Shown here: piece by piece, positions 1 to 12,659 of the stretch
Layout of the letters: every line of letters begins with the position of its first letter
Position numbering within the stretch: position 1 is the first letter of the stretch
Origin: Combretum micranthum
Taxonomy: Eukaryota > Streptophyta > Magnoliopsida > Myrtales > Combretaceae
Assembly: GCA_024138025.1 (NCBI GenBank)
Contig: JAMXBD010001095.1
Location: 186,001-250,000, forward strand
Direction of reading: 5' to 3'
DNA length: 64,000 nucleotides
The notes under the pieces: generated by a model
Databases searched by the model: none
Told to the model about the DNA's origin: nothing
What the model saw: the letters and a program-made list of their open reading frames with translations, nothing else
Program-made: the position numbers and the translations under genes

Positions 1-2244
1 AAGAATAAGAGTTAGAAATTTAAAAATTAATGTATTTTATTTTAAGAAGATTTCTAGAAATATATTTTATATACCATAAAAAATTCAATGGTTTTTTCTT
101 TAAGTAAATAAAATAAAGGATGAATACATCTAACTTTACAAAAAAAGGAAAAAAAAAAGTTTTTAGCCATTTCTATTCGAATCCTATGTTCCTAACCCGT
201 AACATTAATGGCTCATTTAATCAGCCCGTAATATTAATGGCTCATTTATTTCGCTGAATGAATAATGTTATAATAGAATTTCTATTATGAAAGAATGGAA
301 TAGCGCTATAATAGATTTTTTTTATTAATTTTTTATTTAAATGATTGTATTTAAAAAAAAGGAAGAAATTTCAGCATTGAATTTAATGTTTATTATAATA
401 GGAATTTACGGTGAATCGTTATTTAATAGTTATTCATAAGAATAAGGTCGTAATAGAATTGCAATTATAACGAAGTAAATGAACAGTAATAATTTATATA
501 TATATATATATAATAATCCTTATCTAAATTTTAATATGGCTAGAGTTTTGTCTTGAGTTCATTGGTTTATGATTTGGATGCAATTTCCATCGCCAGAAAA
601 GTTATGATAGATGTTATATTTAGCAATATATGTGTGTGTGTGTGTATAAAATAAATTGACAAAACATGGTAAAGTGAAGATTCAGGAAACTAGTGGTTTA
701 GTGCAGTCGAAAAGTTTTGGCTAAAGAAATACATAAAATGATAAGATAGGTTTTAATACGTGGGATAGGTAGCTAGGGACCAAGTCCAGTGCTGACCATC
801 ATGTTAAATAAACGTTATGTTCTGGATACATTTTTGGTGGCAGTTAATGGATTGGGACGTTTTCTTGTGGACTTATTACAAATTTATTAATAAAATTACA
901 TGTTCATTACGAGATCAATACATGGCTAAGATTTCTATATAAAATAATTACTAATATATTATTTGGATGAAATTAATTATTAATTTTCAGTTGTAAAATC
1001 GCATTTAAAAAACAAAACATTCAATTTTACACAAACATCGCATGAAAGAATCGCGATTTAATATTTGATTACGGTCGCAATATCGCGATTATTAATCACG
1101 CTATAATTATTTCTACGGATATCGTGATTAATAATCGTGATATTGCTCCATACGTTCAAACATGTATCGCGTCCTATAATTGCGATATGCACGCATATAT
1201 CGCGTTTTAAAGACGTGATATACATGTATTTACTGTTCACCCGTATATCATGTGATAAAAACACAATTTTGATATGGTAAATTGATAAGTATTTTTATTT
1301 TGACCTTATTTAAGGAATTAATTTCAATTAGTGTCCTAAACAAGAAATTAATTCGATTCATTATGGTAATATATGGATTATCTCGGTAAATAGTGGATAA
1401 GTATTAGTATTTTTTGGATAAATAAAGATAAGATTGTTTAATTAAAAACCGAAGTTTGCGATCAAGGGTCCATGAAGGGAAATATATTCATATATCTGTA
1501 TTTGTCTATAATCTATTAAAAATCTTGCATTTGAAAATTATCTGATTGTATTTTTGTCTGTTTGCAATACTGGGAGAAATTAATTGCATAAATAATAAAA
1601 TTTATATGAAATTAATTACCAAATTGTTATAGCAAAAATTGCATGTCAAAAAATCACATGTCATAAATACAATTTGTGGCTTTGTCTTCCTAATAGGATC
1701 AACTTATAAAGTTTCATCGTTTTCAAAAAATCTTCTTCTCAATACGATTTTGCTTTGCTATACGAAAATGGTAATTAATTTCTTCTAGCAGCTATATTAT
1801 AGTAATTTTTTTAAAAAAACGACAAACAAGTATTACACTCTTATTTCATCTATACATATTCCATGATTACAACAAAGATTATTATTGAAGGATCAGAGTT
1901 GATGATCAACCGATAGATTCATGTACTTTTAAAAATATATATAATTTATGTACTACGAAAAGAAACAAAAAATTTTTTTTTTTTTTTTGAATAAACAAGG
2001 TGATGGATGAATACATCCAGACATTATAAAAATTTGTTGGATATTTAAGTTTGTAAAAAGTTGTGTGTGTGTATTTATAAACTTATATTAACAAATGTAA
2101 GGTTTGATAACATGCTAAAACGATATCAAATTAATTTTATAGAAATGAATTAACATAATATATTAGAATTCCTTCTTCTTGAATTTAAATTCCCTACCAG
2201 ATGCAACTCCACAGGGTTTATATATATATATATATATATATATT
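1..2244. other. AT-rich intergenic spacer, no gene seen
   Basis: No coding region is supportable here. The stretch is very AT-rich, with simple repeats (TA run near 497-512, TG run near 631-645, TA run 2219-2243). It also holds a short hairpin at 1079-1144 and a block at about 680-833 that recurs, split, around 5.98-6.05 and 9.03-9.08 kb. Confidence 0.7.
1079..1144. repeat. 22-bp inverted repeat in a TCGCGA-rich patch
   Basis: The left arm 1079-1100 and right arm 1123-1144 are reverse complements with one mismatch, separated by a 22-nt loop. The surrounding 1040-1260 repeats the word ATCGCG or ATCGTG several times, which stands out in an AT-rich, CpG-poor spacer. No function is recognised. 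Confidence 0.6.
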
Positions 2245-5200
2245 TGAAATACCCTAAACTCTTATCTAGTTAATTTAGAAACGGTTTAATTAAATAATAT
2301 AGTAGATAGTTAATTTTGAACATGATTAGATAGTTTAAATAAATAAAATGAGTAAACAATAGAAAACAAAATAGATAATTTGATATAATTAAATTAGTAA
2401 ATAGGTCCAATTGAGATTTGAGATTTAAAATATTCTTTTAAATCGTTCATATGTCTCAATGAATTTTTCTTTAAGAATCAAATTTCACATTTAATTGAAA
2501 TTCTTCATTAAGACTCCTTTTTCCTGAATTAAAAGTTCTTAAATCTCAAAACAAATATTTTAAATGTTTTATAAACTCCTAAACCCTTAAACTTTAGTTA
2601 TCTTTTATTTTGTAAAATCTTATTAATTTTTTAAATCAAATACTAGTTTAAAAATATCAATTTTAAACCCAAACCCCCATCAAATATCAAAATTTCATAA
2701 ATTAAATTTTTAAATTATGTTTTTATATCAAGTTATAAATTCCTAGTATATATATTCTCAAATTATTTTCTAATTATTTCTAAAACTAAAGATAATTATT
2801 AGAAAGTTTTAAACTCAATACTCTAGTCTAAATTAACTTGTTTAATTTCTTTTACTTTTCTTTATCCTTATCTTCTCTCTCTCTCCTTTTTCCTTCATTT
2901 GCTACCATCTTCTCTTCTTTTTCCGTTTTCTTTCCTTCCTTTCTTCCTATCTCTTCTTTTCTCTTTTCTTTCCTTGAATTCAACCATCAAATCTCAATTT
3001 GCAAGAATGACAAAAGAAGAATTAAAGTAGAGGATGAGATAGGAGAAAAGAAATTATGTTAGAATTGGAGATGAAGAAGAAAAAGAAGAAGATCAATTGC
3101 TTATTATTGCTTTAAAGCTAAGTATATTTGTTTTATATTGTTTCGAATCTTGTTTTTGTTTATATATGATGAAATGAAGTTAGATTTAAATAGAAATTGT
3201 GATGAAGTTGGTGAATGATAGATATATGTTGTTTATGCATTGTTGAGGAAGATGATGAATAGTAGTGTGGGGTTTGATGAGGTTGTTGAATGTGTTTTAA
3301 TGATGAGAAATGGGGTTTGAAGTGTTAGAAGTTGTGTTTGTATATTGTAGTATGTAGTATGATGTTTTTATGGAGCTTAGAGTGTGATAGGATGTGTAAA
3401 AATTGGGTCAAAATCGAGTTTGAAAACAGAGAAACTCATTACAGCCTAAACACCTTGTCAAACAACCCATATGAAGGGGTGTTGCAAGTTCTAGAGCTTT
3501 TTATAGAAATCCCCCAAGTCCAAACAGCCTTGGAAACGGCCCGTTTGGAGGGGTGTTGCACTCTCAAATCATTTTTCAGTAAAATCCTTGGGTTGAAATA
3601 GCCTTCCAAACGGCCCCGTTTGGTTTTCCCTACTGCGATATTGTTTGGTATTTTGCTCATAACTTTTTCATCTGACCTCAGATTAAGGTGATTCAAATTG
3701 CGTTGAAAGCTTAAAAAGATATCTATAATTTTTATGTTTTAAGTTTTTGTAAATTCAAAAATTATCAAGGCCTAAATTTTATTTCTTTCCAGCTCTTACG
3801 TTTTTCAAACAAAGTTAAAAACTTGTTTTACTAGTTAAATGTTTGTAGTTAAGTATAAAATGAATCTTTTTGAGCTAAAATGAAATAGATAAATGATACT
3901 TGATGTGTTATACTTATTGAATGATATAATTAAGCATAAGTTTAGTGAATTTAAAGACTTGATAAATAATTTGATTACATATAGAGTTAGATATAAAATG
4001 AACCTAGTTAATAATCTAAGTTCAACTTGGCTTAATGAACTTGAATATGAACTAAAATGGATTAGATTGATTAAGATTAATCAACTTGGCTAAGATTACG
4101 TTTATATAAACTTAAGTTAATATGGGTCTTAGATATAAAATGAACTTAGTTAATCAATCTTAGTTTAACTTGACTAAATAGACTTTGACAAGTTAAAATG
4201 AGTTAGATTGACTAAGTTTAATCAAAATGACTTAGTAATTGGACTAAATGATTAACTCTAATCAATTTGGCTAAGATTAAGTTAAAATGAGTTTAGTAGC
4301 TAATAATTGGATTAGAATGATATGTTAGGATAACCTTAGTATATTATAGGGAATATGTTGTTTCAAATGTCTATTTGCTTAGGAAATGAATGTTTTTGAA
4401 TATGAATGCTTTTGAATATGAATGCTTTGTTGATTGCATTTGTAATAAACTACTATAATCAAAGTAAAAAGAGATACTTTGAAAGACAAAGGAGAACTAT
4501 CCGTATTTTGGCGGGACGGTCTTCGCAACTATAGCAGAGTTTCAAATTAGTGTCTGATCAAACGAGGTAATAAAATGACTTTGATGTAATGGATAATTTA
4601 TTTAATTTCTTATATAATTTAAATTCTTGAACAAATGTTTGAGTTTGGCTTCTGAATCTTCTGGATTATCTTCAGAGTTGGTGTCTTAGCCTTTATTTGG
4701 AGTTTGTATAAAAGGTACATAGTAATTGCGTGTTGGATGCTAGGATAGACATATTAAAATGAATTAAAATTTAAAGACGGCTTAATTAATTGATGAGTAT
4801 TGGTTGTGTTTTCTGCTGTTGAAATCCGATTCTGGCCCTAGAGTGGAAGATCAGTATCTGGTCCAAGGAGCGGCACCTTATCCTGAGATGAGCACAATAT
4901 TTTAGGCGCTTAAACCACCCCTGTCATTGAGATATGACTTTCATAAGTAGTACGACGAGTAGCTGATGGAGCAAACGGTATTGGTGTAACATTTGCTTAA
5001 ACTTGGAGAGAAATACCATGATTTAGTTCACGTTTATGGGAACGACTGAACTATAGTCATGTTGTGGATTGAGTTTAAGTCGAGTTGGGTAATAGCTTTG
5101 ACCCTTGGATAAAGCTATTTTCTCGTTTTTGGATATATCATCTAGGAGATATAGGGATTCCGACTACCTATATCAACCCTCTAAGCATCAAGAGCGTTAC

Positions 5201-5861
5201 TCAGGATGCCTAGATTCCTCAGACTTATTTCGAAGTGTGAGTGCTCCAGTGTTAATTTGTTTACTTTAAAAGAAAATATAATTACTTATTGATGTTGCAT
5301 TGCCTTTAGATAAGCTTGTGTGTCATTCAATGTGTGGTTGTGTTACTGTGTACTGAGCTTCGGCTCATTATTGTTGTTATTGTTCTTTTTCCACGTCTTG
5401 ATTTGGTGATAGTAATAGTATGGTTAACGATGAAGATCACGATGTTGTTGATGATGGTATTGTTGATGGTGGTTGATTTGATGATGCTTGGCTCGGGCTT
5501 TGGGCGATGTTTGATGAGTGATGCGGGTTCGGGCCGTGGATATCATTTGTATTTGTTTTTATTTATGTTTTAAGAGCTGGATCTACATTTTGAAATCTGT
5601 AATATTCTTTAAGGAGCCTGTAGAGCCTAAATGTTTTGAAGATGAAGATCTACCTTTAATGGTAGATTATAAAATGATTTAATAAAGTTTAGTACACTAT
5701 TGCTAAATTCGGTTAGATTGGAAATCTAAGCAAACGATTTCATAAACTAAAATTTTCTAGCAATGTTCAACATAAACATATCTTTCTAGAAAGCCTAAGC
5801 GTATAATATACTTAAGTATTATACGTGGCGGTAATGCCTTAATTAAGTTTAGGGCATTACA
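2245..5861 (-). mobile_element. Solo LTR-like element, copy A
   Basis: A 3.6-kb non-coding unit running TGAAATACCC...GGGCATTACA on the plus strand, lying in TA-repeat DNA on both sides (flanking 5-mers atatt and atata). Its reverse complement matches the unit at 38101-41936 along the whole length, including both ends, a pyrimidine-rich tract (about 2870-2970) and a block with AAACGGCCCGTTTGG words (about 3465-3640). It shares internal words with the 48174-50952 LTR, so I assign it to the same LTR superfamily, in minus orientation. No reverse transcriptase, integrase or primer-binding region is visible. Short open frames inside it look like chance. Confidence 0.7.
3960..4320. repeat. Degenerate internal repeats in LTR copy A
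   Basis: Phrases such as GGCTAAGATTA, AATGAACTTAGTTAAT and TAAAATG-GATTAGATTGA recur several times. The matching block in the inverted copy is near 39730-40140. The 2.8-kb relative at 48174-50952 seems to lack it, which would account for part of the length difference. Confidence 0.5.
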
Positions 5862-6177
5862 ATATATACATATATATATATATATATGAAACCCTATAGA
5901 GGAACACCTATCAAGTTTGGTGTGGTTAGATATAATAAAATCTACCGCATGTTTTGGCCATAAGAATATATAATATCAAGATTCATCGGGAAACTAGTAA
6001 TTAAATCTAATGGAAAAGTTTTGGCTAAAAAAATATGTATAAAATTTTAATGAAAAAAAAGTGGATGATCCTTGAACCATCAATTTTTGGCAACATATGG
6101 TACCACATACGGTTCCACTTTTTTACATGGCACACCCTTAAAAGAGAATGTTATCAAAGATTGGTAGTTTTAGGACT
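5862..6177. other. Spacer between two LTRs, half of a split duplicated block
   Basis: After a TA run, positions about 5980-6050 (GGAAACTAGT...AAAAGTTTTGGCTAA) resemble 683-730. The rest of that block continues after the LTR at 6183-8989. No gene is seen. Confidence 0.5.
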
Positions 6178-6182
6178 ATTCA

Positions 6183-8989
6183 TATCACACTCCTATAAGG
6201 TACCCCAATAGCATCAATATAACATATAACATATAACAAACTGAAATCACAGACATTTTAGTTAATCTATCTAAGGCTTACAAAATGGTACATGAACATA
6301 ACATGATCAAAATACTCTGTGGCATGGACAGTTACAACCATTATCTTCGAAAGACTTCATTAATAAAATTTCATAACCAAAAGACTTCATTACAAAAAAA
6401 TAACTCTTACTAAGTTCTCATATATTACACTAAAATTATACAAACATTGATCTTAAATTGTTCTTCACTCAAAAGACTATATCTTCCCCTAGATTCAAGT
6501 CTTGATTTGCTTTGCTAGTTATATCGGCATCTACTCCTTAATTCCCATGCCTTTCTATTGATTCATGTAAACAACAATCTATTGAAGCGTGAGCACAACA
6601 AGCTCAGTGAATAACTAAATCTTAACACAATTTAAATAACGTCAAGCAACGTTTAATATATATATATATATATATATATAATGTAACAATCAACCATATG
6701 CAAAAAATATAGTTTAGAGGATCGAATCCAAACCGATGGAGATTTACACCCTCTCTTAAGAGTTAAAAGACCAACTCAAGTAATTCACTCCCAGTAGAGA
6801 TAAAGAATTAAGGAAGGAGAATTTCTTTTCAAACTCATTTGTTATTTATATATATAAACAAAAGTAATATCATCTCAACTTCACCTTAAAACTTAGAAAT
6901 TCCACTAAGTATTAGCCACCTCAAAGTCAACTCTCATCAAGCGCCATCATTTGGTGCCTACTTAGTTCCTAAAGGGCTAACAACTCAAGAGTAATCTTAG
7001 CCAGATTTACTGGATGTAATACAGCATTACCCTAGGGTAGAGATGTTAATACATGAAGTAAATACCATGCAGATGCAAGGTATGCTGTCGTACAATCCAT
7101 GTCCGATTTATTTAATGGTCAATTAGTATTTATATTAGATTTCTTGGTGACCAGTTAATTTCCCGACAATCAACAATACATGTTACACAATCAACACAAA
7201 GCAAATAATTATCACTCTTAGCATTAAAGATTGTCATTCACTTAAACAACATATAACATGTATTATTCCCCAATCCCCATGCATATAATCAATTTCAGTT
7301 ATATTTAAAAATATATGCCATTACGTTACAATCACAAACAGAGTGAGAAGATTCAATTTACTGATATATTTATCTCTGCTTAATTGTCATGAAAATCTAT
7401 CGGAAAGTCTGGATCCTAATTCATGATTGCTATAAGATAATAAATATATATCATTAAGTATATAACTAAATAAGAATTTCTATCAGTACTTAAGTTTCTT
7501 AAATTCATGTTATCATATCTCTTAAGTAATTGGTCTCTTAAAAACTATAAAGTGCTATTCTCAACTACAAACACTTAACTAATTAATTTAGTCTAAGTAT
7601 TATAACTTAACATATTCTTAATCTATGATTCTGTGAATTAATTTGGGTAAGATTCTTATAGAAGATCCTAAACTAGTATTTATATGCATGCATGATTTCA
7701 TATTATTATTTTTTTATTGTTATTTTTTTTTATATAAGGGAAAATAGGGGACCAATTCACAGCCGTGTCTAAGGCTGTGATCACCATCACGCCTGTGATC
7801 AAGGGCATCCAAAGTGTTGTAGAAAGCACAGAGGCGATCATGGGCTTGATCACGCCCATGATGAGTTAAAAAAAATTGCCTAGAGAAGATCACGTGTTCG
7901 ATGACGCGTGTGATCATGCAAAATTCCAACACCAGAGAAGACCATGTCTTTTATCATGCCCGTGATCAATCAAACCCTAAATTATGTTTCTAAACTTCAA
8001 AATTTTACACTTCGCAACTACTTATCATAATCTTATTTCTACCAAAAATACTTCAACATCATCATATAAGGTTTATCTATACCCCCTACCTTTACGTATT
8101 GATATGATACATGCATACTTACACTACACCTAACTATATACAACATCAACTTTAGCCAACCAATTAAAGTCTATTTTATCTATGATTTAGGTTTTAAACT
8201 ATCAATTTCATTACTTATCTTTACCTATGTAACATCAATATCTTTAACAATCCTATATTCAATATTAGCCAACATAAACACTAAGTAAACTTATCCATCC
8301 TACAAGATTAACAAACCAAAAATAAGTAATAGCTTACCTAATTTAGTCTTGACTTGAAGATGGAAGCTTGATGTGGATCTTAGAAGTATTTGAGAGAAAA
8401 ATTAAAGAAAGAAATGTGGTGTGTTAATGGATGAAAATAGCGCTTGCTATAGCTTAATTTAGAATAGATATTTGTTGTTAAATTCAATTGATATTTTATC
8501 TCTTGTAGCTGATGCAGTAATTTAGACTTTTTGGGCATCATCAAGAAATGATAGATGCATGTTAATTAAGGTGGGCGAAATTAAGTTGTGAGCTTGGTTT
8601 TAATGAAAAATTGGGCTTCTTAAGGCCTAGTGAAATAAGAAACAAAACATAAGAAGTATTGTAAAGTTTGATCAATTTAATTTAAAACTTTTACTTTAAT
8701 AAAAAGTTCTTTATGATAGTTTATAATAGGAATTCTTATAATTTAGATATTGAGTTTTAGAAATACAAGTTCATAAGAAAAATTGAAAGTAAATTAGATT
8801 AATAGACAATTTTGAAATAGATCATTTGAAATTTTTAAATCTTTATTCTCGCTTAATATATTCTATATATGCTAATATAAATAAATTTATTAACTATACC
8901 ATTTATATTTAACTTTTACATTAAATCTATATTGATTTTAATTTTAACCTCTAAACTTAACTCATGAAAAAAAAAAATTGGGGATTACA
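6183..8989 (+). mobile_element. Solo LTR-like element, copy D
   Basis: A 2.8-kb non-coding unit from TATCACACTCC (probably a mutated TGTCACAC start) to TTGGGGATTACA. The flanking 5-mers are attca (6178-6182) and attta (8990-8994), one mismatch. The start matches 29334 and following. Internal landmarks shared with the other LTRs include a GAGATTTACRCCCTCTC-type box near 6740. A cluster of GATCACGCCYRTGATC-like palindromes lies at about 7755-7970. No protein-coding domain is seen. Confidence 0.65.
7755..7970. repeat. Array of GATCACG/CGTGATC palindromic words in LTR D
   Basis: At least six variants of GTGATCA, CATGATG and GATCACG occur within about 215 bp. A similar array is at about 27370-27650 in LTR F. 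In the A, B and C LTRs the comparable block uses a different palindrome, AAACGGCCCGTTT. Confidence 0.55.
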
Positions 8990-10231
8990 ATTTACCTTTT
9001 ATTCAGTTTTCATAATTGGGTATGTGTCAAGTCCAATGCTGACCATTATGTTAAAAAAAAAAAAATTATGTTCTGGATACATCTCTCCGTTTAGTTAATG
9101 ATGTAACTTTTACATATCAGGTAATAATCACAAAACCGTTGAAATAACTATAAAAAGTAAGAAATTGGAATTTTGAAAATTTTAAAATCATGAACCAAAG
9201 AATCCGTCACATCAAAAAATGGTAGATAATAACCTTGCGTTTTGTTTTTGTTCCAGCAGTTCTTAGTGCTATCTTCCAAACAATATTATCCTACGTCCTT
9301 GACCTAGAATGCTGTCGTCGCTCCACGAATCACTCAGTTTCCAAGAAAATGGTGTTTAAGAAAAGGTCAAGAGCATCCGTACCCTCTTTCCATTGTTTAA
9401 TGTCGGATTGGGGGCAGGTATCATTATGGCAACTCGAGCCACCATTACATTGGCGAGGCGTGACCAGATGATAAGTATATTAAAACTCGTACTTATGCGC
9501 ACTTTGTGGACAAACCAATGAACTCCGGACGAGTGAAAATCGCAACTCAAAAGTGTCTCTCATTGGCAGTTACCAATCGTCTTCAACCTAAAACGAAGTT
9601 CTCATAAAAGCTGCAGCCTGGGAGCTTGTGTTTGGATATGCCCCGGAAACAGCTCGAGTAGAGTATTGATGTGCTATTCAATCCCAACTTCACTCACCTC
9701 CTTTGGTAAACGGATTAAAGCTAAAATTCAAAATAAAACCCATTTTATTTAAATAAATTAAGCTTGATCTTAAGTTTTAGAAAAAGTTTATCTAGGTAAG
9801 TAAGCTGAACTCGAGCCTAAGTTCTTCATCCGAGCTCGAGTTTAATAGCATTTTAAACAAGCTAAACATGAGTCTTTAAAAGTTTAACTCAGCTTATTTG
9901 CAGATTTTATTAGACCATTTTCCTTTATAAGAAATTTATTGAGGTCTTTAAAATATTTTACGAGTGCTCCAAGCAACTTTTACTGCAAACAAATCTCCAC
10001 TTTATTTTTATAGTTTTTATTTACATTAAGAAAAATTTTGAAAATAATAATAAAATATATACCTATATATATCTTTGTTTTTTAATTTTTTATTAATTAT
10101 ATATTAAAAAAACACCACAAAGCATCGATAAATTAACGTTGCGATGCAAAGGGATGTAGAGTTAGAAAAACAATTAGAAAGAAAATTAATAAAGCACCGA
10201 TAGTTTCGCAAAGAACAGTATTTGTCTAAGT
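8990..10231. other. Intergenic; less AT-rich stretch 9228-9690 of unknown origin
   Basis: Positions 9028-9083 continue the duplicated block also seen at 779-833. The stretch 9228-9690 is visibly richer in G+C than its neighbours and has short open frames on both strands (longest 78 codons). I recognise no protein family in any frame, and it could be a decayed gene fragment. Around 9730-9920 there are several CTCGAG-containing words of a common dispersed plant repeat type. Confidence 0.4.
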
Positions 10232-10241
10232 AACCTTGTTT

Positions 10242-10831
10242 ATGGATGCAATCGAATCAGCCATTAACGGGCTTCCGACCCATCTAAGCCGATAAAAACC
10301 CTATAGGATTGGACCCTATAGGGTAATAGGATATGGTTTGGATATACGTAAAAAAACCTTATAGGGTATTAAGGTCGGGTTTGGATACTACTAAAACCCG
10401 ATGGATACTCAACCCGTATCATCCAATTTATTAGTCTTAGTAAAAAAAATTGTAATGAAAATACATCTACTAAATGTAAACATAGTAATGGCTAAATTTT
10501 AAGACTAGTTGGCAAAGAGAAGGTGAATTGCTCTATTATTAGACTATTATTTTGTTAACTTAAGTTTGTTATATCTATTGAAAAAAACAATAAGCAGGGT
10601 AGGTTCGAGTTGATAATTGAGCAAGTGATCGGGCAAGTAATCAGGTTAATAAGCGAGTGGGTAACCAAATGGGTAGCAAGTTATAGAGTAAACCTTATAT
10701 AGTGGGTTTGGATATAAAAGAAAAACCCAATAAGGTTGTAGGGTTAATTTGGTATGTCCTATAGTATAGCGGGTTCGAGCTTAGGTTCGAGTTCATATGA
10801 CCCGCCCGAAACTCGACCCGGTTGCATCCCT
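10242..10831. mobile_element. Small non-autonomous DNA element with 10-bp target duplication
   Basis: A 590-bp unit with ends ATGGATGCAATCG and CGGTTGCATCCCT (short imperfect inverted repeats). It is flanked by identical 10-mers AACCTTGTTT at 10232-10241 and 10832-10841. The interior repeats ACCCTATAGGG, CGGGTTTGGATA and AACCCG words and has no open frame. A 9-11-bp duplication fits a Mutator-like element better than an 8-bp hAT one, but the ends are too short to be certain. Confidence 0.65.
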
Positions 10832-10841
10832 AACCTTGTTT

Positions 10842-12600
10842 GTTTTGGAAAAAAATATTTTTCTTATTTTTATTTGTTTGTAAATCTACCAAACAAATAA
10901 TAAATATATTTAGATAGTAAATGATTGATAGATAAGTTCGTAAATTAATAAAAAAAATGAATTAAAACTTTTATATCTCGTAAGTTGTTTACCTAAAAAT
11001 AAGTTATAAATGAGTCTATATTTTTTCAAGATTAAGGGAAAATATTTTCATTAATTGTCTTATTTTTCCTTAAACAAATATGAAAAAATGAATATGCATT
11101 TTCCCAAAAAACATTTTCATTAAAACAATCAGGGCAAAGTGAAAAATATTTTCCTTCATAAGACAAAAATTGAACACTTTCTAGAAAAACAATTTATGTT
11201 TTTTTTAAAAGGAAACTCGTTTTTTCAACTACTTCCTATAAAAAAATATTATTTTATTTACATTCATATTATATTATATTGTAGATAAAAATAATTTTAT
11301 CCTCAAAATGTTTCTTTGTATATTTTACAAATCACAACCAAACACCTGAAAATGTATTATTCTTAAGAAAATATTTTTAATGAAAAACTTGCATTTCTTG
11401 GCATGGTAACTTGGGCTTAGCCCCCCTTAAAGACGCCCTTGGAGGGTATACATCAATAAATTTTTTACAAAATTTTTAAGGTATTATATTAGTATCTCAA
11501 GAAACTCTCGTTCTTAAAAATCTCACTATATTTTTCCTAAGATTCTTCACAAAAACTCTTTACCTTTTTTTTTTTTTTTTTGTATTTTTATGAGTCTCAT
11601 TTACTTTACACAAACTTAAAAAGTTGAAGAAAAACATCACATCCGTAACCATCTCAAAAAGTAAGATCCTCTGCCTAGAAATCGATGTTAAGAATCTCAA
11701 ATGTGGATGCTCTAAGGCACAATATCCATATTGTGATACGCTGTACCGAAGATATATGGGATCTTGGATCCACTGGCTCGGTGGTAATAAAAAACGAAAA
11801 AAAATGTTCAACCGCTCCGAGGCGTGGTAAAGTCCTGCATTATTGATTCCAATGCGGGCTCGGTCTACGAGTCTAATTATTTGTAGACGAAAATTTTCTC
11901 AGTGGACCCATTAGAACCAAACCCACCCAGGCTAAGGAACCAGTACGTTCAGGACAGGCCCTAGACTTGACAGGATGAGCCTTATCTTGTTGAGATGCAA
12001 CTAAAACTGTATACAATACATTATACATTGAGTTCGAGGTCAACTGCTTGAAATTTTAAGTTTAAAATCCACTTGAAATTGTACTAAATAAATTTGAAAT
12101 CAATGAAACTGTTTCGGCTTAATTTTATCTTTTCTTTTTATATTAGATGATAACTACCCATGTTTAACTAAAGCTTGGTTAATATTAAAACTCGACTCAA
12201 GTTCAATTATGTCTGCAAGTTAATTGAGCCAGACAAGATTGAGATTTAAGTTTAATTCAACAAACTATTTAAGTATTTCGAACTTAAATGGATTATTTGA
12301 GAATCAAAATCGAATAAAAATATAGAGCCAAATTCAAGTAATTTACAAATAGTTTCGCTCATTTACACGCATAGACCTAACCATGTTAATCTTGAAAAAT
12401 ACTTGAATCTCATGGGGTTGACATGGATTAGCCACCGGATGGTAGAGCCACGACCGTATATTAGCTCTGTCCTACGAGAATGGCCCATCAGCCATTATCA
12501 AAAAAGTGATGGTTTGCCATAAAGAACTAAATGAAAGAAGCACCAAAACGCACAAGTTGAAAAAATTATAAAGAATAGACACTAGCTAAAACATCATAGG
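10842..12600. other. Intergenic region downstream of the ORP3 gene
   Basis: AT-rich, with an 18-T run at 11563-11580. A possible MITE lies at about 11420-11715, judged by its right end GTGGATGCTCTAAGG. Positions 12140-12370 hold ACTCGACTCAAG-type dispersed repeat words. No gene is supported. Confidence 0.45.
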
Positions 12601-12659
12601 ATAAGATGAAAGACCAGGCCAAATTTGCAAAGGTACATTCTGGTTACTGTCTTATACTA

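Noticed and set aside
2838..3062. 74-codon Phe/Ser-rich open frame
   Set aside because: A translation of the pyrimidine-rich tract in LTR A; the same tract on the other strand gives a similar chance frame in copy B.
5316..5573. 85-codon hydrophobic open frame resembling a membrane protein
   Set aside because: It arises from TTG/GAT-rich DNA inside LTR A, and I could not see it preserved in the inverted copy B.
9228..9690. Possible gene fragment with open frames on both strands
   Set aside because: No recognisable family in any frame and no splice pattern; kept only as a less AT-rich stretch.
10242..10831. Assignment of the 590-bp element to the hAT superfamily
   Set aside because: hAT elements make 8-bp duplications; here the match is 10 bp, which favours a Mutator-like origin.
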